This document shows positions 40,491 through 50,355 of a stretch of 64,000 nt of DNA, piece after piece. The stretch's first letter is position 1; every line of letters starts with the position of its first letter. Origin of the DNA: Chryseobacterium takakiae (GTDB lineage Bacteria > Bacteroidota > Bacteroidia > Flavobacteriales > Weeksellaceae); assembly GCF_900129385.1 (NCBI RefSeq), contig NZ_FQVO01000003.1:62001-126000 (forward strand), given 5' to 3'. Both the position numbers and the translations under genes were made by a program. Under the pieces are notes generated by a model. The model was not told the origin of the DNA. It did not search any database and worked only from the letters and a program-made list of their open reading frames with translations.

Positions 40491-42503
40491 ATGAACAATA
40501 AAGGATTTAACTGGTTTTTTCCTATCATGATTGTAGCACTCGTGATGTTTTTTGTGGTCAATTCCATGGGCGACAGTGGGGCAAAGACAATTGATGAAGA
40601 CGGTTTCTTTAAAGAAATGCAGGCAGGAAAAATCCAGAGAGTTTTAATAGATAAACAAGCCCAAAAGGCTGATGTGTTTTTAACACAGGCTGCGAAGACA
40701 GCTACCGTAAAAAAAGATGATAAGGCAAACCCTTTTTCAAGCCTCTCAATGGCCCCGAAAGCAGACTACACGCTTAAATACGGAGACCTGAGATTATTTC
40801 TTGAAAAATTCGATGCTTTGAAACAGCAGAATCCACAGATAACCACATCTAAAGACTATGCAGAAGGGGAAAGCCCGTTGATGAGTATTCTTATCCAGGC
40901 ATTAATATGGATCGCTATTTTGGGATTATTTTATTTCCTTCTTTTCAGAAGAATGGGAAGTGGAGGCGGCCCCGGAGGACAGATTTTCTCCATCGGTAAG
41001 TCTAAAGCTAAACTTTTTGATGAGAAAGAAAGAATTCAGGTGACATTCAAAGATGTTGCAGGATTGGAAGGAGCGAAAGAAGAAGTACAGGAAGTTGTAG
41101 ATTTCCTTAAAAATTCAGAAAAATATACGAAACTGGGAGGTAAAATCCCTAAAGGGGTACTTTTGGTAGGGCCTCCGGGAACCGGTAAAACACTATTGGC
41201 GAAAGCGGTAGCAGGGGAAGCTAAAGTTCCTTTCTTTTCTCTTTCTGGTTCGGATTTCGTGGAAATGTTTGTAGGTGTGGGAGCTTCCAGGGTAAGAGAT
41301 TTATTTGCCCAGGCTAAAGCAAAATCACCGGCCATTATTTTTATTGACGAGATTGATGCGATCGGACGAGCCAGAGGGAAAAATAACTTTTCAGGCGGAA
41401 ATGACGAAAGAGAAAATACATTAAACCAGCTTCTTACGGAAATGGATGGTTTCGGAACAGATACCAATGTCATCGTGATGGCTGCCACCAACAGAGCGGA
41501 TATTCTTGATAAGGCATTAATGAGAGCAGGACGTTTCGACCGTTCCATCTATGTTGATCTTCCTGAATTGCATGAAAGAAGACAGATCTTTGACGTGCAT
41601 TTGAAGAAAATCAAGCTTGATGATACTGTAGACCGAGAGTTTTTAGCAAAACAAACCCCTGGTTTCAGCGGAGCAGATATTGCCAATGTATGTAATGAAG
41701 CAGCTTTAATTGCAGCAAGAAACAACCATACTTCAGTTACAAAACAGGATTTCCTGGATGCGGTAGACCGTATTATCGGCGGTCTCGAAAAGAAGAATAA
41801 GGCGATCAAACCTTCTGAAAAGAAAAGAGTAGCTTATCACGAAGCAGGGCACGCTACGATTTCATGGCTGGTAGAACACGCTTCACCGCTATTAAAGGTA
41901 ACCATCGTTCCGAGAGGGCGTTCCTTAGGAGCAGCATGGTACTTACCGGAAGAAAGACAGCTTACAACCACTGAGCAGATGCTTGATGAAATGTGTGCTA
42001 CCTTAGGAGGAAGAGCTGCAGAGCAGGTGATCTTCAATAATATCTCAACAGGAGCTCTTTCTGATTTGGAAAGTGTTACGAAAAGGGCACAGGCAATGGT
42101 TACGATCTACGGATTAAGCCCAAACATTGGTAATATTTCTTATTATGACAGTTCAGGTCAGTCCGAATACAATTTCGGAAAACCATATTCTGAGGAGACA
42201 GCAAAAAAAATCGATATAGAAATCAAAGGCATTATTGAAACTCAGTATGACCGTGCTGTTCAGATTCTGACTGAAAATAAAGATAAGCTTGATGCGCTTG
42301 CCAATAAACTTCTGGAAAAAGAAGTGATTTTCAGAGAAGATCTCGAAGAAGTATTCGGGAAAAGAGCATGGGATCCGGAATTAACGGAAAAACCGGTTAC
42401 CAATACAATTCCTGCATCACAGCAGCCGAATGAAGAAATCATCATCAAAGATAAAGAGGAAGATAGTGAAATTCAGGCACCTGAAAGTCCTACACAAATC
42501 TAA
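40491..42503 (+). CDS. ftsH: ATP-dependent zinc metalloprotease FtsH
   Basis: 670 residues. Two N-terminal membrane segments (about 7-24 and 132-153) enclose a periplasmic domain; the rest is cytoplasmic. AAA+ module: Walker [11 protein letters not shown] near 230, Walker B IIFIDEID near 289, and the second-region-of-homology Arg in [11 protein letters not shown] near 345. Zinc site HEAGH near 454. It degrades membrane and some soluble proteins. The C-terminus has an acidic tail ([13 protein letters not shown]). Co-transcribed with rsfS; a terminator follows. Confidence 0.96.
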   Translation: MNNKGFNWFFPIMIVALVMFFVVNSMGDSGAKTIDEDGFFKEMQAGKIQRVLIDKQAQKADVFLTQAAKTATVKKDDKANPFSSLSMAPKADYTLKYGDLRLFLEKFDALKQQNPQITTSKDYAEGESPLMSILIQALIWIAILGLFYFLLFRRMGSGGGPGGQIFSIGKSKAKLFDEKERIQVTFKDVAGLEGAKEEVQEVVDFLKNSEKYTKLGGKIPKGVLLVGPPGTGKTLLAKAVAGEAKVPFFSLSGSDFVEMFVGVGASRVRDLFAQAKAKSPAIIFIDEIDAIGRARGKNNFSGGNDERENTLNQLLTEMDGFGTDTNVIVMAATNRADILDKALMRAGRFDRSIYVDLPELHERRQIFDVHLKKIKLDDTVDREFLAKQTPGFSGADIANVCNEAALIAARNNHTSVTKQDFLDAVDRIIGGLEKKNKAIKPSEKKRVAYHEAGHATISWLVEHASPLLKVTIVPRGRSLGAAWYLPEERQLTTTEQMLDEMCATLGGRAAEQVIFNNISTGALSDLESVTKRAQAMVTIYGLSPNIGNISYYDSSGQSEYNFGKPYSEETAKKIDIEIKGIIETQYDRAVQILTENKDKLDALANKLLEKEVIFREDLEEVFGKRAWDPELTEKPVTNTIPASQQPNEEIIIKDKEEDSEIQAPESPTQI

Positions 42504-42524
42504 AAATCTTTTGAAATAGATTAG

Positions 42525-42559
42525 AAAAACCTGACAGTCTCTGATTTGTCAGGTTTTTT
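42525..42559 (+). terminator. Terminator after ftsH
   Basis: 12-bp stem AAAAACCTGACA/TGTCAGGTTTTT (42525-42536 with 42547-42558) with the T run continuing. Confidence 0.88.
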
Positions 42560-42636
42560 CATATTTATCGGCACGTTTTTAGATTTCTACATGATAATTT
42601 TATATTTTTGTATAAGTGTCTAAAAAATAAATTAAA

Positions 42637-43215
42637 TTGAATTTATTCAAAAGGATTGTAAGCAAACTTACCAACCAGCCTGAAGAAGAAAAGCCAAGTC
42701 TGGAAAAGCTCGGGGATTCGCTTAAAAATGCGGATCTTGACTATAAATTTGCCCAATTGTTTACGCATTCAGGAGGATTTTTCAATTACTGCGCGGATGA
42801 GGCAGAGGCATTAAAAACGCTCAATCAGATTATCAAAATAGAGGGAATCAGCAATGTTTTCTGCTGGGATAAAGATCTCCAGAATTTTTTAAATGTTGTA
42901 AAAACTCCTTACACTGAAGAACTTCAGAGTGACAATGACGCAAGTTTTATTACCTGCGAATATCTTATTGCTTATGATGGAAGAATTATGCTTTCTCATA
43001 ATAATATCTTACATTACCACTCCTCAAGACTGCCCAACAAGATTATCGTAATGGCTAATGTTTCACAGATTGTGAACAACCTTAATGATGCAATGGGAAA
43101 AATCAAGAGAAACGGAAATATCAAAAACCTTACTTCCATCAGCGGAGCACAGTCGAAACTGGATACTTCTTCCAACAGCAACACCAAACTTTTTTTATTG
43201 TTGCTTGAAGATTAG
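42637..43215 (+). CDS. LUD-domain (LutC-like) protein
   Basis: 192 residues starting at TTG 42637; no ATG fits, and NLFKRIVSKL is a natural N-terminus. The domain resembles LUD/DUF162 proteins, which in LutC take part in lactate use, but small stand-alone members are of unknown role. Visible: FCWDKDLQNFL near 75, CEYLIAYDGRIMLSHNN near 110, NKIIVMANVSQIV near 137. It begins a group with cdsA and psd after the ftsH terminator; a TATTTTTG box lies about 30 bases upstream. Confidence 0.72.
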   Translation: MNLFKRIVSKLTNQPEEEKPSLEKLGDSLKNADLDYKFAQLFTHSGGFFNYCADEAEALKTLNQIIKIEGISNVFCWDKDLQNFLNVVKTPYTEELQSDNDASFITCEYLIAYDGRIMLSHNNILHYHSSRLPNKIIVMANVSQIVNNLNDAMGKIKRNGNIKNLTSISGAQSKLDTSSNSNTKLFLLLLED

Positions 43216-43242
43216 GCATCAACCGTATAAATTTTTAACATT

Positions 43243-44115
43243 TTGGACAAAAACCTTATTCAAAGAACTCTCTCAGGAATTGTTTATGTAGCAATCATCA
43301 TTCTTTGTACAACTCCACTTGGAGCGGAGCTCATCAATGGCATAAGTCCCGATCTTATTAAGCAGGAATATCTTTATTACGGACTAATCACATTTCTTTT
43401 GGGCGTAAGTTCATGGGAATGTTTTAAAATCATGAAATTCGGCAACGGATACGAGAGATGGGTGGTTCTCCCATTGATCATCTTTATTTTTTATATTTTT
43501 TCTAAAAGATATTTCAGCTTTGATTTTTATTTTGATTTCAGATTTAGTGAAATTCTGGCTCTGGCTCTAATAATCATCGCTGTGGTCACTTTATTCAAAT
43601 ATCCGAATGAATTGTATTATGACAGCGGAAAGCTTATTTTTACGGTTATTTATGTAGCGCTGCCGTTTAGTTTTGCATTAGGTCTTCCAAAATTTTCGAG
43701 ATTTGATGATCGATTTACGCTGGAAGTTTTTTTCCTGTTCGTTTTAATATGGAGCAGTGATACCTTTGCCTATCTAACGGGAAAATTCTTTGGGAAACAT
43801 AAAATGGCACCTAAAATTTCTCCTAAAAAAACCTGGGAAGGATATATCGGAGGGGTTGTACTTACGTTAATATTATCGTATTTTATTGAATACTACCATC
43901 CTGATCTTCGCGGAAACTGGATGATGGTAGGATTTCTGGTGGCCGCATTTGCTCCTGTAGGAGATTTGGTGGAAAGCCAGCTGAAAAGAAATTTCGGTGT
44001 TAAAGACAGCGGAAACATCATTCCGGGACACGGCGGAGTATTAGATCGGCTGGATAGTTTTTTAATCTGCGTTCCTGTCGTATATTTGTACTTTATATTA
44101 GAAAAATTTATTTAA
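43243..44115 (+). CDS. cdsA: Phosphatidate cytidylyltransferase
   Basis: 290 residues, from TTG 43243. CdsA makes CDP-diacylglycerol from phosphatidate and CTP, the branch point of phospholipid synthesis, in the inner membrane. Seven or eight membrane segments; the signature S-D-T-F-A-Y...GKFFGKHKMAPKISPKK is at about 171-194, followed by KDSGNIIPGHGGVLDRLDS near 255. The gene directly precedes psd (four bases), so both ends of the phosphatidylethanolamine route are co-expressed. Confidence 0.93.
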   Translation: MDKNLIQRTLSGIVYVAIIILCTTPLGAELINGISPDLIKQEYLYYGLITFLLGVSSWECFKIMKFGNGYERWVVLPLIIFIFYIFSKRYFSFDFYFDFRFSEILALALIIIAVVTLFKYPNELYYDSGKLIFTVIYVALPFSFALGLPKFSRFDDRFTLEVFFLFVLIWSSDTFAYLTGKFFGKHKMAPKISPKKTWEGYIGGVVLTLILSYFIEYYHPDLRGNWMMVGFLVAAFAPVGDLVESQLKRNFGVKDSGNIIPGHGGVLDRLDSFLICVPVVYLYFILEKFI

Positions 44116-44119
44116 TCTC

Positions 44120-44773
44120 ATGAAATTACACAGAGAATCAAAAGGAACAATCACCGTTGCCTCCTTATTGTTTATCATTTTGAGTGCGTTGGCCATTTAT
44201 TTTCTTGAAATGTGGTCGCTGGTGATCATTCTGCCTTTACTGGTCGTTTACAGTCTTGTATTTTGGTTCTTCAGGGTGCCAAACCGTGATATTCTTGATC
44301 ATAGGGAAAATGTAATTGCTCCGGTTGACGGAAAAGTAGTAATGATAAAAGAAGTGGAAGAAGATGAATTTATAAAAGGAAAAGCAATCCAGGTTTCTAT
44401 ATTCATGTCTCCGCTTAACGTTCATATCTGCAGATATCCGGTTTCAGGAAAAGTAATTTACAAAAAATACCACCCCGGAAAATATCTTGTAGCCTGGCAT
44501 GAGAAATCTTCTACGGAAAACGAAAGAACTACTGTTGCGGTGGAAAGTCTTACCAATCATCAGGTGGTTTTCCGTCAGATTGCAGGATATGTAGCCAGAA
44601 GAATTGTTTTCTACTGTAATGAAGGGGATGATGCTAAAGCAGGGCACGAGTTCGGCTTTATTAAATTTGGGTCACGGATGGATGTTTTTCTTCCTCTGGA
44701 TACTGAGATTATCTGTAAGATCGGCGATATTACAAAAGGAGGACTGGATGTGATCGCAAGAATGAAAGAATAA
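44120..44773 (+). CDS. psd: Phosphatidylserine decarboxylase family protein
   Basis: 217 residues, the short Psd type. It converts phosphatidylserine to phosphatidylethanolamine. Two N-terminal membrane segments (15-31, 35-50), then VIAPVDGKVVMIKEVEED (near 69), IFMSPLNVHICRYPVSGKV (near 95) and the self-cleavage site Gly-Ser in IKFGSRMDVFLP (near 184), where the pyruvoyl group forms. It follows cdsA by four bases; a terminator ends the group. Confidence 0.92.
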   Translation: MKLHRESKGTITVASLLFIILSALAIYFLEMWSLVIILPLLVVYSLVFWFFRVPNRDILDHRENVIAPVDGKVVMIKEVEEDEFIKGKAIQVSIFMSPLNVHICRYPVSGKVIYKKYHPGKYLVAWHEKSSTENERTTVAVESLTNHQVVFRQIAGYVARRIVFYCNEGDDAKAGHEFGFIKFGSRMDVFLPLDTEIICKIGDITKGGLDVIARMKE

Positions 44774-44793
44774 TTAAGTATTATAAATACGAT

Positions 44794-44825
44794 AAGGCCG
44801 TTTCTATGAAGCGGCCTTCTTTATT
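44794..44825 (+). terminator. Terminator after psd
   Basis: Stem AAGGCCG/CGGCCTT (44794-44800 with 44812-44818) with TCTTTATTTT after it. Confidence 0.8.
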
Positions 44826-44954
44826 TTATTACTAAATTCATTAGTAAATTTGCATCAATATAGTATTATAATAATTATTTTGATACTTATTTAATATTTT
44901 GTGGTATATAGTGGTGGCTAAAGTTGTATTTTTGATGAAATAATTTTAATATTC

Positions 44955-46283
44955 ATGAAAAAATATTTACTTTCTTTATTAATCTTTGCAGGACTTTGCA
45001 AAACTGCGGCTCAAACTTCAGTGGATGTATTTTCACAAATTGTATTTTATGACGGCTATGCTTCTAATGTGTTTGTGCCTGTATCGGCAAATATTATTAA
45101 GCTTGCTAATTTCAGATATGCAAAAAAATTGTCAGATGCAGAACTGAATTCATTTCAGAATAAGATTCAAATGAACGTGACTATCGGAGCACTTTGTGAT
45201 AATTATGACAGAATCGGAGGCGTTCACCTGGCACTGGTTCCGAAAGGCCAGAATTCTTATACTTTAAACGATACTTCTGTGAAGAGACTGGAAATAGCAA
45301 GATATATTACTCCTTTTATGAACAAAAATCTCTCTCCAACAGAAGTTCCTTATTCTTATCAGGTGGATAATCTTTATTCTATATTCAGCAATGTGGCAAT
45401 CCGGAATGCATATGATATTTGGGTGGAACTGGATGTTTTCGGGGTTCCTTATGCAGCCAATACCCAAGTTGCAGGTTGTGCAGGAAGAAATGATGTATTT
45501 TCAGGAACTCTTAGCTTTGTTACCTATAATGATCCTTCCGTTACGGCAACATTCAATAGCTTGCTCCCACTTTTGGATTCTAATGAACTCAATAATTACA
45601 ATAGCACAGATGAGCCAGGTGAAACCGTAAGGCTTATTAATTTCAATCTTACACAAAACGTAAGCAATGCCAAGTTCTTTATTGTTTCAACACCTCACGG
45701 AGCCAATACCAACGGAGAAGAATATGTGAGAAGACAAAACTTTATATCCCTCGACAATAGCCAGGTTTTGACCTTCACTCCCGGCGGGACTTCCTGTGAG
45801 CCTTACCGAATGTATAATACTCAGGGAAATGGGATCTATGGAAGCAGTCCGAAGCCGGATTCATGGTGGACTTCCTGGAACAACTGGTGTCCGGGTGATG
45901 CGGTTCCTATCAGAAGCTTTACCGCTGCTTCTTTATCAGCAGGAAATCATACAATAAAATACGAAGTGCCCACAGCTGTTTTTTATGGGCAGGATGGAAG
46001 AATTGTCCTCTCAATGTATATGCAGGGCAATAGCCAGCAATTATCTGTAAAGGATGTCTCTACGGTGGATGTCTCTGTTTTTCCCAATCCGACAGCGGAT
46101 CTTGTGAATATCCGTTCAGATAATAATGTAAGAAGTATCACTGTTTATTCTACGGAAGGAAGAAAATTAAATGAGGTAAAAGATTCAAAAGCAGATCTTT
46201 CAGCTTATCCTGCGGGAGTTTATATACTGGATATTATTCTTGAAGGCGGGATTCAGTTTAAGCATAAAGTGATAAAAAAATAA
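44955..46283 (+). CDS. Secreted peptide-N-glycosidase F-related protein with a type IX sorting domain
   Basis: 442 residues: signal peptide (cut near AAQ), a two-jellyroll body and a C-terminal T9SS sorting domain (from about 370, VFPNPTADLVNI ... LSAYPAGVYILDI ... KHKVIKK). The body aligns by eye with PNGase F: CDNYDRIGG matches CDEWDRYAN around the catalytic Asp, EIARYITPF matches EIGRFITPY, and NWCPGDAVPIR matches GWCPGMAVPTR. PNGase F removes N-glycans from glycoproteins. The region around the enzyme's Glu-206 is present as NGEEYVRR. It is probably exported by T9SS and surface-bound or released. A -7 box TATTTTTG lies at 44927-44934. Confidence 0.75.
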   Translation: MKKYLLSLLIFAGLCKTAAQTSVDVFSQIVFYDGYASNVFVPVSANIIKLANFRYAKKLSDAELNSFQNKIQMNVTIGALCDNYDRIGGVHLALVPKGQNSYTLNDTSVKRLEIARYITPFMNKNLSPTEVPYSYQVDNLYSIFSNVAIRNAYDIWVELDVFGVPYAANTQVAGCAGRNDVFSGTLSFVTYNDPSVTATFNSLLPLLDSNELNNYNSTDEPGETVRLINFNLTQNVSNAKFFIVSTPHGANTNGEEYVRRQNFISLDNSQVLTFTPGGTSCEPYRMYNTQGNGIYGSSPKPDSWWTSWNNWCPGDAVPIRSFTAASLSAGNHTIKYEVPTAVFYGQDGRIVLSMYMQGNSQQLSVKDVSTVDVSVFPNPTADLVNIRSDNNVRSITVYSTEGRKLNEVKDSKADLSAYPAGVYILDIILEGGIQFKHKVIKK

Positions 46284-46333
46284 AGTTCAGCTTTTATATT
46301 GTGAGAACATATTATTATAAGCGTTAAAAAACC

Positions 46334-46374
46334 AAAAAGTTCCGATGTTATTTAAATATTGGGACTTTTTTTGT
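46334..46374. terminator. Terminator between the PNGase-like gene and DUF1801 gene
   Basis: Stem AAAAAGT(T)CC/GGGACTTTTT (about 46334-46343 with 46361-46370) and T7 afterwards; serves the plus-strand gene and possibly the convergent one. Confidence 0.7.
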
Positions 46375-46388
46375 CTAAATGAGAAGCT

Positions 46389-46733
46389 TCAATAAACCTT
46401 TTTAACATCATCAATAAGATCTAAAATTAATTCTAATGGTAAATCTTCATCCATATCAATCAGCAGTATTTTAAACTTCTTTCTGCCTTCCTGGAGAAGT
46501 TTCGGATGATTAATTCTGTCACCGTGGTAAAAGCTGATATAATATTTCTTGTGTTTTTTGCTGAAATTAAAATAACACAGCATTTTTTTCCTGTATTTGA
46601 AAAAAGGCAATCCGAAGCTGAAGGTTTCCGTGATGTTTTCCGTGTCGGATTTCAGGATTTTTTCGCGTAAAAAAAGAAGAGTACTTCTTGCAGGCTCTTC
46701 CAGTCTGTAGAAATACTCTTGTATGGGATTCAT
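46389..46733 (-). CDS. DUF1801 domain protein
   Basis: 114 residues with the DUF1801 pattern: LREKILKSDTENITETFSFGLPFFKYRKKMLCYFNF and KYYISFYHGDRINHP. A small cytoplasmic fold (YdhG-like) of unknown function. It follows the ABC transporter gene by 11 bases on the same strand. Confidence 0.82.
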   Translation of the reverse strand: MNPIQEYFYRLEEPARSTLLFLREKILKSDTENITETFSFGLPFFKYRKKMLCYFNFSKKHKKYYISFYHGDRINHPKLLQEGRKKFKILLIDMDEDLPLELILDLIDDVKKVY

Positions 46734-46744
46734 TTATATTAAAT

Positions 46745-48574
46745 TTAATCGAAATTTTGAAGTTCCACCAGCTTATTGTACATGCCTTTTTTGGCGATAA
46801 GATCATGGTGGGTTCCCTGTTCTATAATTTTTCCTTTTTCCATCACTACAATCCAGTCGGCTTTCTGGATCGTTGAAAGACGGTGCGCAATAACGAGAGA
46901 AGTTCTGTTTTGCATCATTTTTTCAAGGGCATCCTGCACAAATCTTTCAGATTCGGTATCCAATGCGGAAGTTGCCTCATCAAGAATCATGATCGGCGGA
47001 TTTTTCAGAACCGCACGTGCAATAGAAATCCTCTGTTTCTGTCCTCCTGATAGCTTTCCTCCGGCTTCACCAATGCTCGTATCGTATTGCTTTGGAAGAT
47101 CCATAATAAAATCGTGGGCATTGGCAATTTTTGCCGCAGCCTGAATTTCCTCTAACGTAGCATCAGGTTTCCCTAAAGAAATATTGTTCCGGATAGAATC
47201 ATTAAATAATATATTATCCTGTGTTACAAGCCCGAATAATTTTCTGTAACTGGATAATTTGATATTGGTAATATTTTCTCCGTCAATAAGAACTTCGCCT
47301 TTGTTAACATCATAGAAACGGGTTATAAGATTCGCCAATGTGCTTTTCCCACTGCCGCTCTGTCCTACCAGAGCAACGGTTTTACCTTTCGGAATAGATA
47401 ACGAAAAATCTTTTAATACTTCACGGTCCTCATATCCGAATGTAATATTTCTGAACTCTACATTTCTTTCAAAATCCTTAATTTCTTTAGCATCTTTCAG
47501 CTCTTTAATATGATAGTCGGCATCAAGAATTTCAAAAATTCTTTTGGCAGAAACTTCTCCTTTCTGAATATTGGAGATGGCTGAAGATAAAGCCTTCAAA
47601 GGCTGCAGAATGGTGTAAAATAAAGCAATATAGGTAATAAATTCACTTCCGGAGAGACCTTTTCCCTGAATGGCAAGCCTTCCTCCGAAATAAACGATCA
47701 TACCAATAGTAATAGCACCCAGAAGTTCACTCACCGGCGACGCAAGTGCTTTCTTTTTAAAAAGTTTTAAGGAAAGCCTTCTGATATTATTGAGAACGTC
47801 ATCAAACCTTTTCTTAATCTGAGGTGAAGCGTCAAAAATTTTAATAATTTTTAGCCCTACCAGTGTTTCATCGACAAAAGAATACATTTTTCCCAATTCG
47901 TTTTGAGCTTCCCCGGTATCTTTTTTCAGGCTTTTCCCGATCATTGAAATTAACGTCCCCATAATCGGGAAAACGATCAGTGTAAAAATAGTAAGCTCAA
48001 AATTAGAATACAAAAGGTATCCCATGGTAATGATGATAACGATAGGAGAACGGATAAGGTCGATTAAGCTGTTCAGAATATTGCCTTCCACCTCGCTTAC
48101 ATCAGAAGTTATTCTGGCAAAGACATCACCTTTTCTGGAATTTGTAAAAAACGATACGGGTAAATCTAAAATTTTATCATGCAGCTTTATTCTGAAGTCC
48201 CTGGAAACCCCGGTCCTTGAAAAGGTAAGGTAAAATTCTGATAAATAACTGAAAATATTTCTCAGGAAAAACATGGATATGAACAGAATACAAGTGATAA
48301 GAAGAATATATTCCGGTCCTTTCTCAATCTGCATCTGCTGAATCTGGTAATTGAAGCTTTCCTTTAAAAATGTTCCTGCTTTTGAAATGCCTTCATAAGT
48401 TGGTTGCCGGTCAATCTTCTCTGTTTCTTTATCAAAAAGAATATTCAGAACGGGCATGAAGAACAGCATGGCAATAATATTGAACAGTGCATATAAAACG
48501 TTAAAGAGAATGCCGGCCGCAATTGATTTTTTATAGGGGAGTATGTTATCTATCGCTCGTTTATAGTAACTCAT
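46745..48574 (-). CDS. ABC transporter, fused permease and ATPase (MsbA-like)
   Basis: 609 residues. Six membrane helices in residues 1-330, then the nucleotide-binding domain: Walker A GQSGSGKSTL near 389, Q-loop VTQDNILF, signature LSGGQKQR near 492, Walker B IMILDEATSALD near 510 and H-loop AHRLS. Such half-size exporters work as homodimers; the MsbA-type lipid A flippase is a reasonable guess but multidrug export is equally possible. Likely co-transcribed with the DUF1801 gene. Confidence 0.88.
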   Translation of the reverse strand: MSYYKRAIDNILPYKKSIAAGILFNVLYALFNIIAMLFFMPVLNILFDKETEKIDRQPTYEGISKAGTFLKESFNYQIQQMQIEKGPEYILLITCILFISMFFLRNIFSYLSEFYLTFSRTGVSRDFRIKLHDKILDLPVSFFTNSRKGDVFARITSDVSEVEGNILNSLIDLIRSPIVIIITMGYLLYSNFELTIFTLIVFPIMGTLISMIGKSLKKDTGEAQNELGKMYSFVDETLVGLKIIKIFDASPQIKKRFDDVLNNIRRLSLKLFKKKALASPVSELLGAITIGMIVYFGGRLAIQGKGLSGSEFITYIALFYTILQPLKALSSAISNIQKGEVSAKRIFEILDADYHIKELKDAKEIKDFERNVEFRNITFGYEDREVLKDFSLSIPKGKTVALVGQSGSGKSTLANLITRFYDVNKGEVLIDGENITNIKLSSYRKLFGLVTQDNILFNDSIRNNISLGKPDATLEEIQAAAKIANAHDFIMDLPKQYDTSIGEAGGKLSGGQKQRISIARAVLKNPPIMILDEATSALDTESERFVQDALEKMMQNRTSLVIAHRLSTIQKADWIVVMEKGKIIEQGTHHDLIAKKGMYNKLVELQNFD

Positions 48575-48690
48575 TAAATATTTAGATTAATTTACAAAAA
48601 TAAGGAAATTAAATAACAAGACGTTTTTAAAGACCTTTTACTTTCCTTAATATGTTTTCAAAGCTCCGGTTTTGTTACAAATATTTTCGG

Positions 48691-48718
48691 AAATTAAAAA
48701 ACCACCTTTTCCGGTGGC
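48691..48718 (-). terminator. Terminator after the M28 peptidase gene
   Basis: Stem CCACC/GGTGG (48702-48706 with 48713-48717) with a six-T run on the minus strand. Confidence 0.75.
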
Positions 48719-48727
48719 TCTATATGA

Positions 48728-49648
48728 TTAAAACTTTACAGAATTGTTGTATTTCGGAGTGAAATTTTCCGGAGATAATTTCTCAAGTGTTTTCCCGAAA
48801 TTATTGATGATTTCTGTAAGGTTATCAAAATCCACAACGGTGATATCATCGCTTTCATTATGGTAATGGTGTGCTTTTGTCATATCAACTGTTGAAAAAG
48901 AGTGGGCGATAATTTTCTTTTTTACGAAGCTTACGTTATCAGAACGGTAAAACAGCTGCTGTGCCGCATAAGGATCCGGATTGATTTTAAGCCCGTTTGC
49001 CGCATTTTCGTTGAAAAGTTCATCAAGATCGGAAAATTCATCACCGGTCATGAAAAGTGCATTTTTTCCAAAGGCCGATTCTGTAGCTACCATTTCAAAA
49101 TTGAAAAGAGCGGTAAGGTTATTGTAAATTTTATCCAGATTTTTATCAGTAGAAATAGCTTTCGATCCAAGCATTCCTTTCTCTTCGCCGTTGAAGGCTA
49201 TAAATACCATTGAAAATTTTGGATCTTTATTCTTAAAATAATCTGCAATGCCTACAAGTGTTGTGATTCCGCTGGCATCATCATCCGCTCCGTTATAAAT
49301 ATTATCTTTGGAGTTATTGCTGGTTCCGATATGATCAAAGTGGCCTGAAAAGCCTAAAAATTTATCTGTTTTGCCTTTTTTGATTCCGCAAACATTATAC
49401 GCTGTTTTACCTTTGTAAGTGAAAGGTACGAGGTAGGAGTTTCCTGTACAGTATTCAAGATTATTTTCCTTAAAAAGTGTTGCAATATAGTGGGCAGCAT
49501 TTTCATTTTCCGGAGTTCCGATTTCGCGTCCCTTCATTTCGTCTGAGGCCAGCGTTGAAAGGATGGTCTGAATTCTTTCTTTCGAAACTTCCTGGGCAAA
49601 GGAAAATACCGAGAACAGTGAAAAGGTAAGGTAGGTAAGTTTTTTCAT
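48728..49648 (-). CDS. Exported M28-family metallopeptidase
   Basis: 306 residues from ATG 49646-49648, where the signal peptide begins (cut near FAQ); a frame extension of ten codons upstream is discarded. The two-zinc aminopeptidase site is visible: GFSGHFDHIG (His, Asp), NGADDDASGIT (bridging Asp), FNGEEKGMLGS (catalytic Glu and ligand), NFEMVA and a late AHHYHNESDD His. Periplasmic or secreted; substrate unknown. Confidence 0.9.
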   Translation of the reverse strand: MKKLTYLTFSLFSVFSFAQEVSKERIQTILSTLASDEMKGREIGTPENENAAHYIATLFKENNLEYCTGNSYLVPFTYKGKTAYNVCGIKKGKTDKFLGFSGHFDHIGTSNNSKDNIYNGADDDASGITTLVGIADYFKNKDPKFSMVFIAFNGEEKGMLGSKAISTDKNLDKIYNNLTALFNFEMVATESAFGKNALFMTGDEFSDLDELFNENAANGLKINPDPYAAQQLFYRSDNVSFVKKKIIAHSFSTVDMTKAHHYHNESDDITVVDFDNLTEIINNFGKTLEKLSPENFTPKYNNSVKF

Positions 49649-49759
49649 GTAATACAATTTATAGATAATCTGTCGCAATTTAAATAAAAATGTTGCATGT
49701 AATGATTGAAATTATCTGTTTAAAACTTGAAACGGTAATCTGGTGTAAAAAAAATTATT

Positions 49760-49796
49760 TAAAATAAAAAAAACAGCTCCTGTAAAAGAAGCTGTT
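49760..49796 (-). terminator. Terminator after the DUF4293 gene
   Basis: Stem AACAGCT/AGCTGTT (49772-49778 with 49790-49796), followed on the minus strand by TTTTTTTATTTT. Confidence 0.72.
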
Positions 49797-49820
49797 CTCA
49801 CTCAAAAAATCGTTGTACGG

Positions 49821-50210
49821 TTATCGAAGTCTGTCTACAGATTTTACGAGCCTCTCATCTTTTTTGATGTATATGTTTGCAATAAACAGACATATCATCG
49901 CAATGAATGGAAATATGGGCTCAATACCCTTCTCAGGAAACTGAATTCCTCCGGATAAGTTGAGCAGCCAGTAAATCAATACACCAACCAACAAAGCGTT
50001 TATAATGATGCTGATGTTATTCAGCAAAATTTGTCTTTTTCTTTTTTTGTAACTGAATACACTTAATAATCCGATCAAAACAAGGATTATGCAGGCTCCG
50101 TCAAGCACAGGCGCACTCTCTGAAATGATTACATCCTGACCTGTAATGAACAGAAATACAGCAGCTAAAACTGCCAGAAATGTCCATATTGTCTGTATCC
50201 TTTGTATCAT
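49821..50210 (-). CDS. DUF4293 membrane protein
   Basis: 129 residues from ATG 50208-50210 (MIQRIQTIWTFLA). Four membrane segments (IWTFLAVLAAVFLFI, ACIILVLIGLLSVF, IIINALLVGVLIYWLL, IFPFIAMICLFIANIYI), the DUF4293 layout known from Bacteroidota, often next to rho as here. Function unknown. Divergent from rho; its -7 box TATTTTTG is at 50228-50235. Confidence 0.85.
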   Translation of the reverse strand: MIQRIQTIWTFLAVLAAVFLFITGQDVIISESAPVLDGACIILVLIGLLSVFSYKKRKRQILLNNISIIINALLVGVLIYWLLNLSGGIQFPEKGIEPIFPFIAMICLFIANIYIKKDERLVKSVDRLR

Positions 50211-50243
50211 TATAATTAAATTGCTTGCAAAAATAGCATAAAT

Positions 50244-50274
50244 TTTGCACAATTCAAAAATAAGTGTAGATTTG
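50244..50274 (+). promoter_or_regulatory. Promoter of rho
   Basis: TTTG at 50244-50247 and TAGATTTG at 50267-50274 with a 19-base spacer, a full Bacteroidota sigma-ABfr promoter. The predicted leader is about 75 nt. Confidence 0.68.
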
Positions 50275-50355
50275 CATTATACAAATGTACTTGAAAACCA
50301 AAGTCACCGGACTTACTTTTCTTACTCACAATTAATTACATTTTTTACATTAAAT

